Shown here piece after piece: positions 63,986 to 64,000 of a stretch of 64,000 bases of DNA; position 1 is the stretch's first letter; each line of letters opens with the position of its first letter. The position numbers were made by a program, and so were the translations under genes. The stretch spans positions 58,325,800 through 58,389,799 of the forward strand of contig OX381714.1 of NCBI GenBank assembly GCA_947462335.1, written 5' to 3'. The notes below the pieces were generated by a model. That model was not told the origin of the DNA. It searched no databases and saw nothing but the letters and a program-made list of their open reading frames with translations. Origin of the DNA: Harmothoe impar. Lineage: Eukaryota > Annelida > Polychaeta > Phyllodocida > Polynoidae.

Positions 63986-64000
63986 GTATGGTCCGCGTAG
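63986..64000 (+). CDS. Sulfotransferase exon 5 (start, cut by window)
   Basis: TCTGTTCCTTGTCAG, a strong acceptor, ends at 63985. The 15 remaining bases continue the phase-2 frame of exon 4 as RYGPR with no stop. The 3'-phosphate-binding part of the enzyme should lie beyond the window. The evidence is splice site and phase only. Confidence 0.5.
   Translation, partial: VWSA

Overview
The window looks like nuclear DNA from a repeat-rich, intron-rich animal, most likely a marine invertebrate; I cannot name the species. The grounds are spliced genes with GT-AG introns up to about 18 kb, animal gene families (TMEM256, a Golgi carbohydrate sulfotransferase), a Ty3/gypsy retrotransposon, a Polinton-like element, dense small inverted-repeat elements (MITEs) and many minisatellites. 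There are no operons or bacterial signals, and most long open frames are translations of repeats.

Two host genes can be assembled by hand. TMEM256 lies on the minus strand in four exons (36353 to 14236), giving 116 codons plus stop, close to the vertebrate length. A type II membrane sulfotransferase of the CHST8-14 family lies on the plus strand in at least five exons (57404 to beyond 64000). Its phases agree throughout, and it carries a signal anchor and a 5'-phosphosulfate-binding loop. A hAT-type MITE sits inside its third exon and appears to supply the splice acceptor now in use. Weaker gene signals are a CRE promoter with a minus-strand leader exon near 10.1 kb and a TATA promoter with a short first coding exon at 11.06-11.19 kb.

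Layout: 1-10 kb is intergenic, with MITEs and decayed reading frames. 10-14 kb has two candidate promoters and a 19-bp minisatellite. 14-36.5 kb is the TMEM256 locus; its giant intron holds a cluster of piggyBac-like double-hairpin MITEs (18-25.6 kb), a multi-level nest of elements (26.2-29 kb) and a palindrome-bearing nest (30.7-31.5 kb). 39.88-53.79 kb is a Ty3/gypsy element with identical 135-bp LTRs and a 5-bp duplication, split by an 8,989-bp Polinton-like element with a 6-bp duplication. The Polinton-like element has no recognisable replication or integration genes. It carries an alanine-rich frame, an apparent AKAP-like gene fragment, promoters, palindromes and older repeats. 54-64 kb is the sulfotransferase locus with more MITEs.

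The nested insertions allow relative dating: Ty3 insertion preceded the Polinton-like insertion, and the GTACATGATCGG element inserted into an AGTCC-palindrome element that had itself inserted into an older repeat. All identifications come from reading the sequence; no database search or RNA evidence was available.
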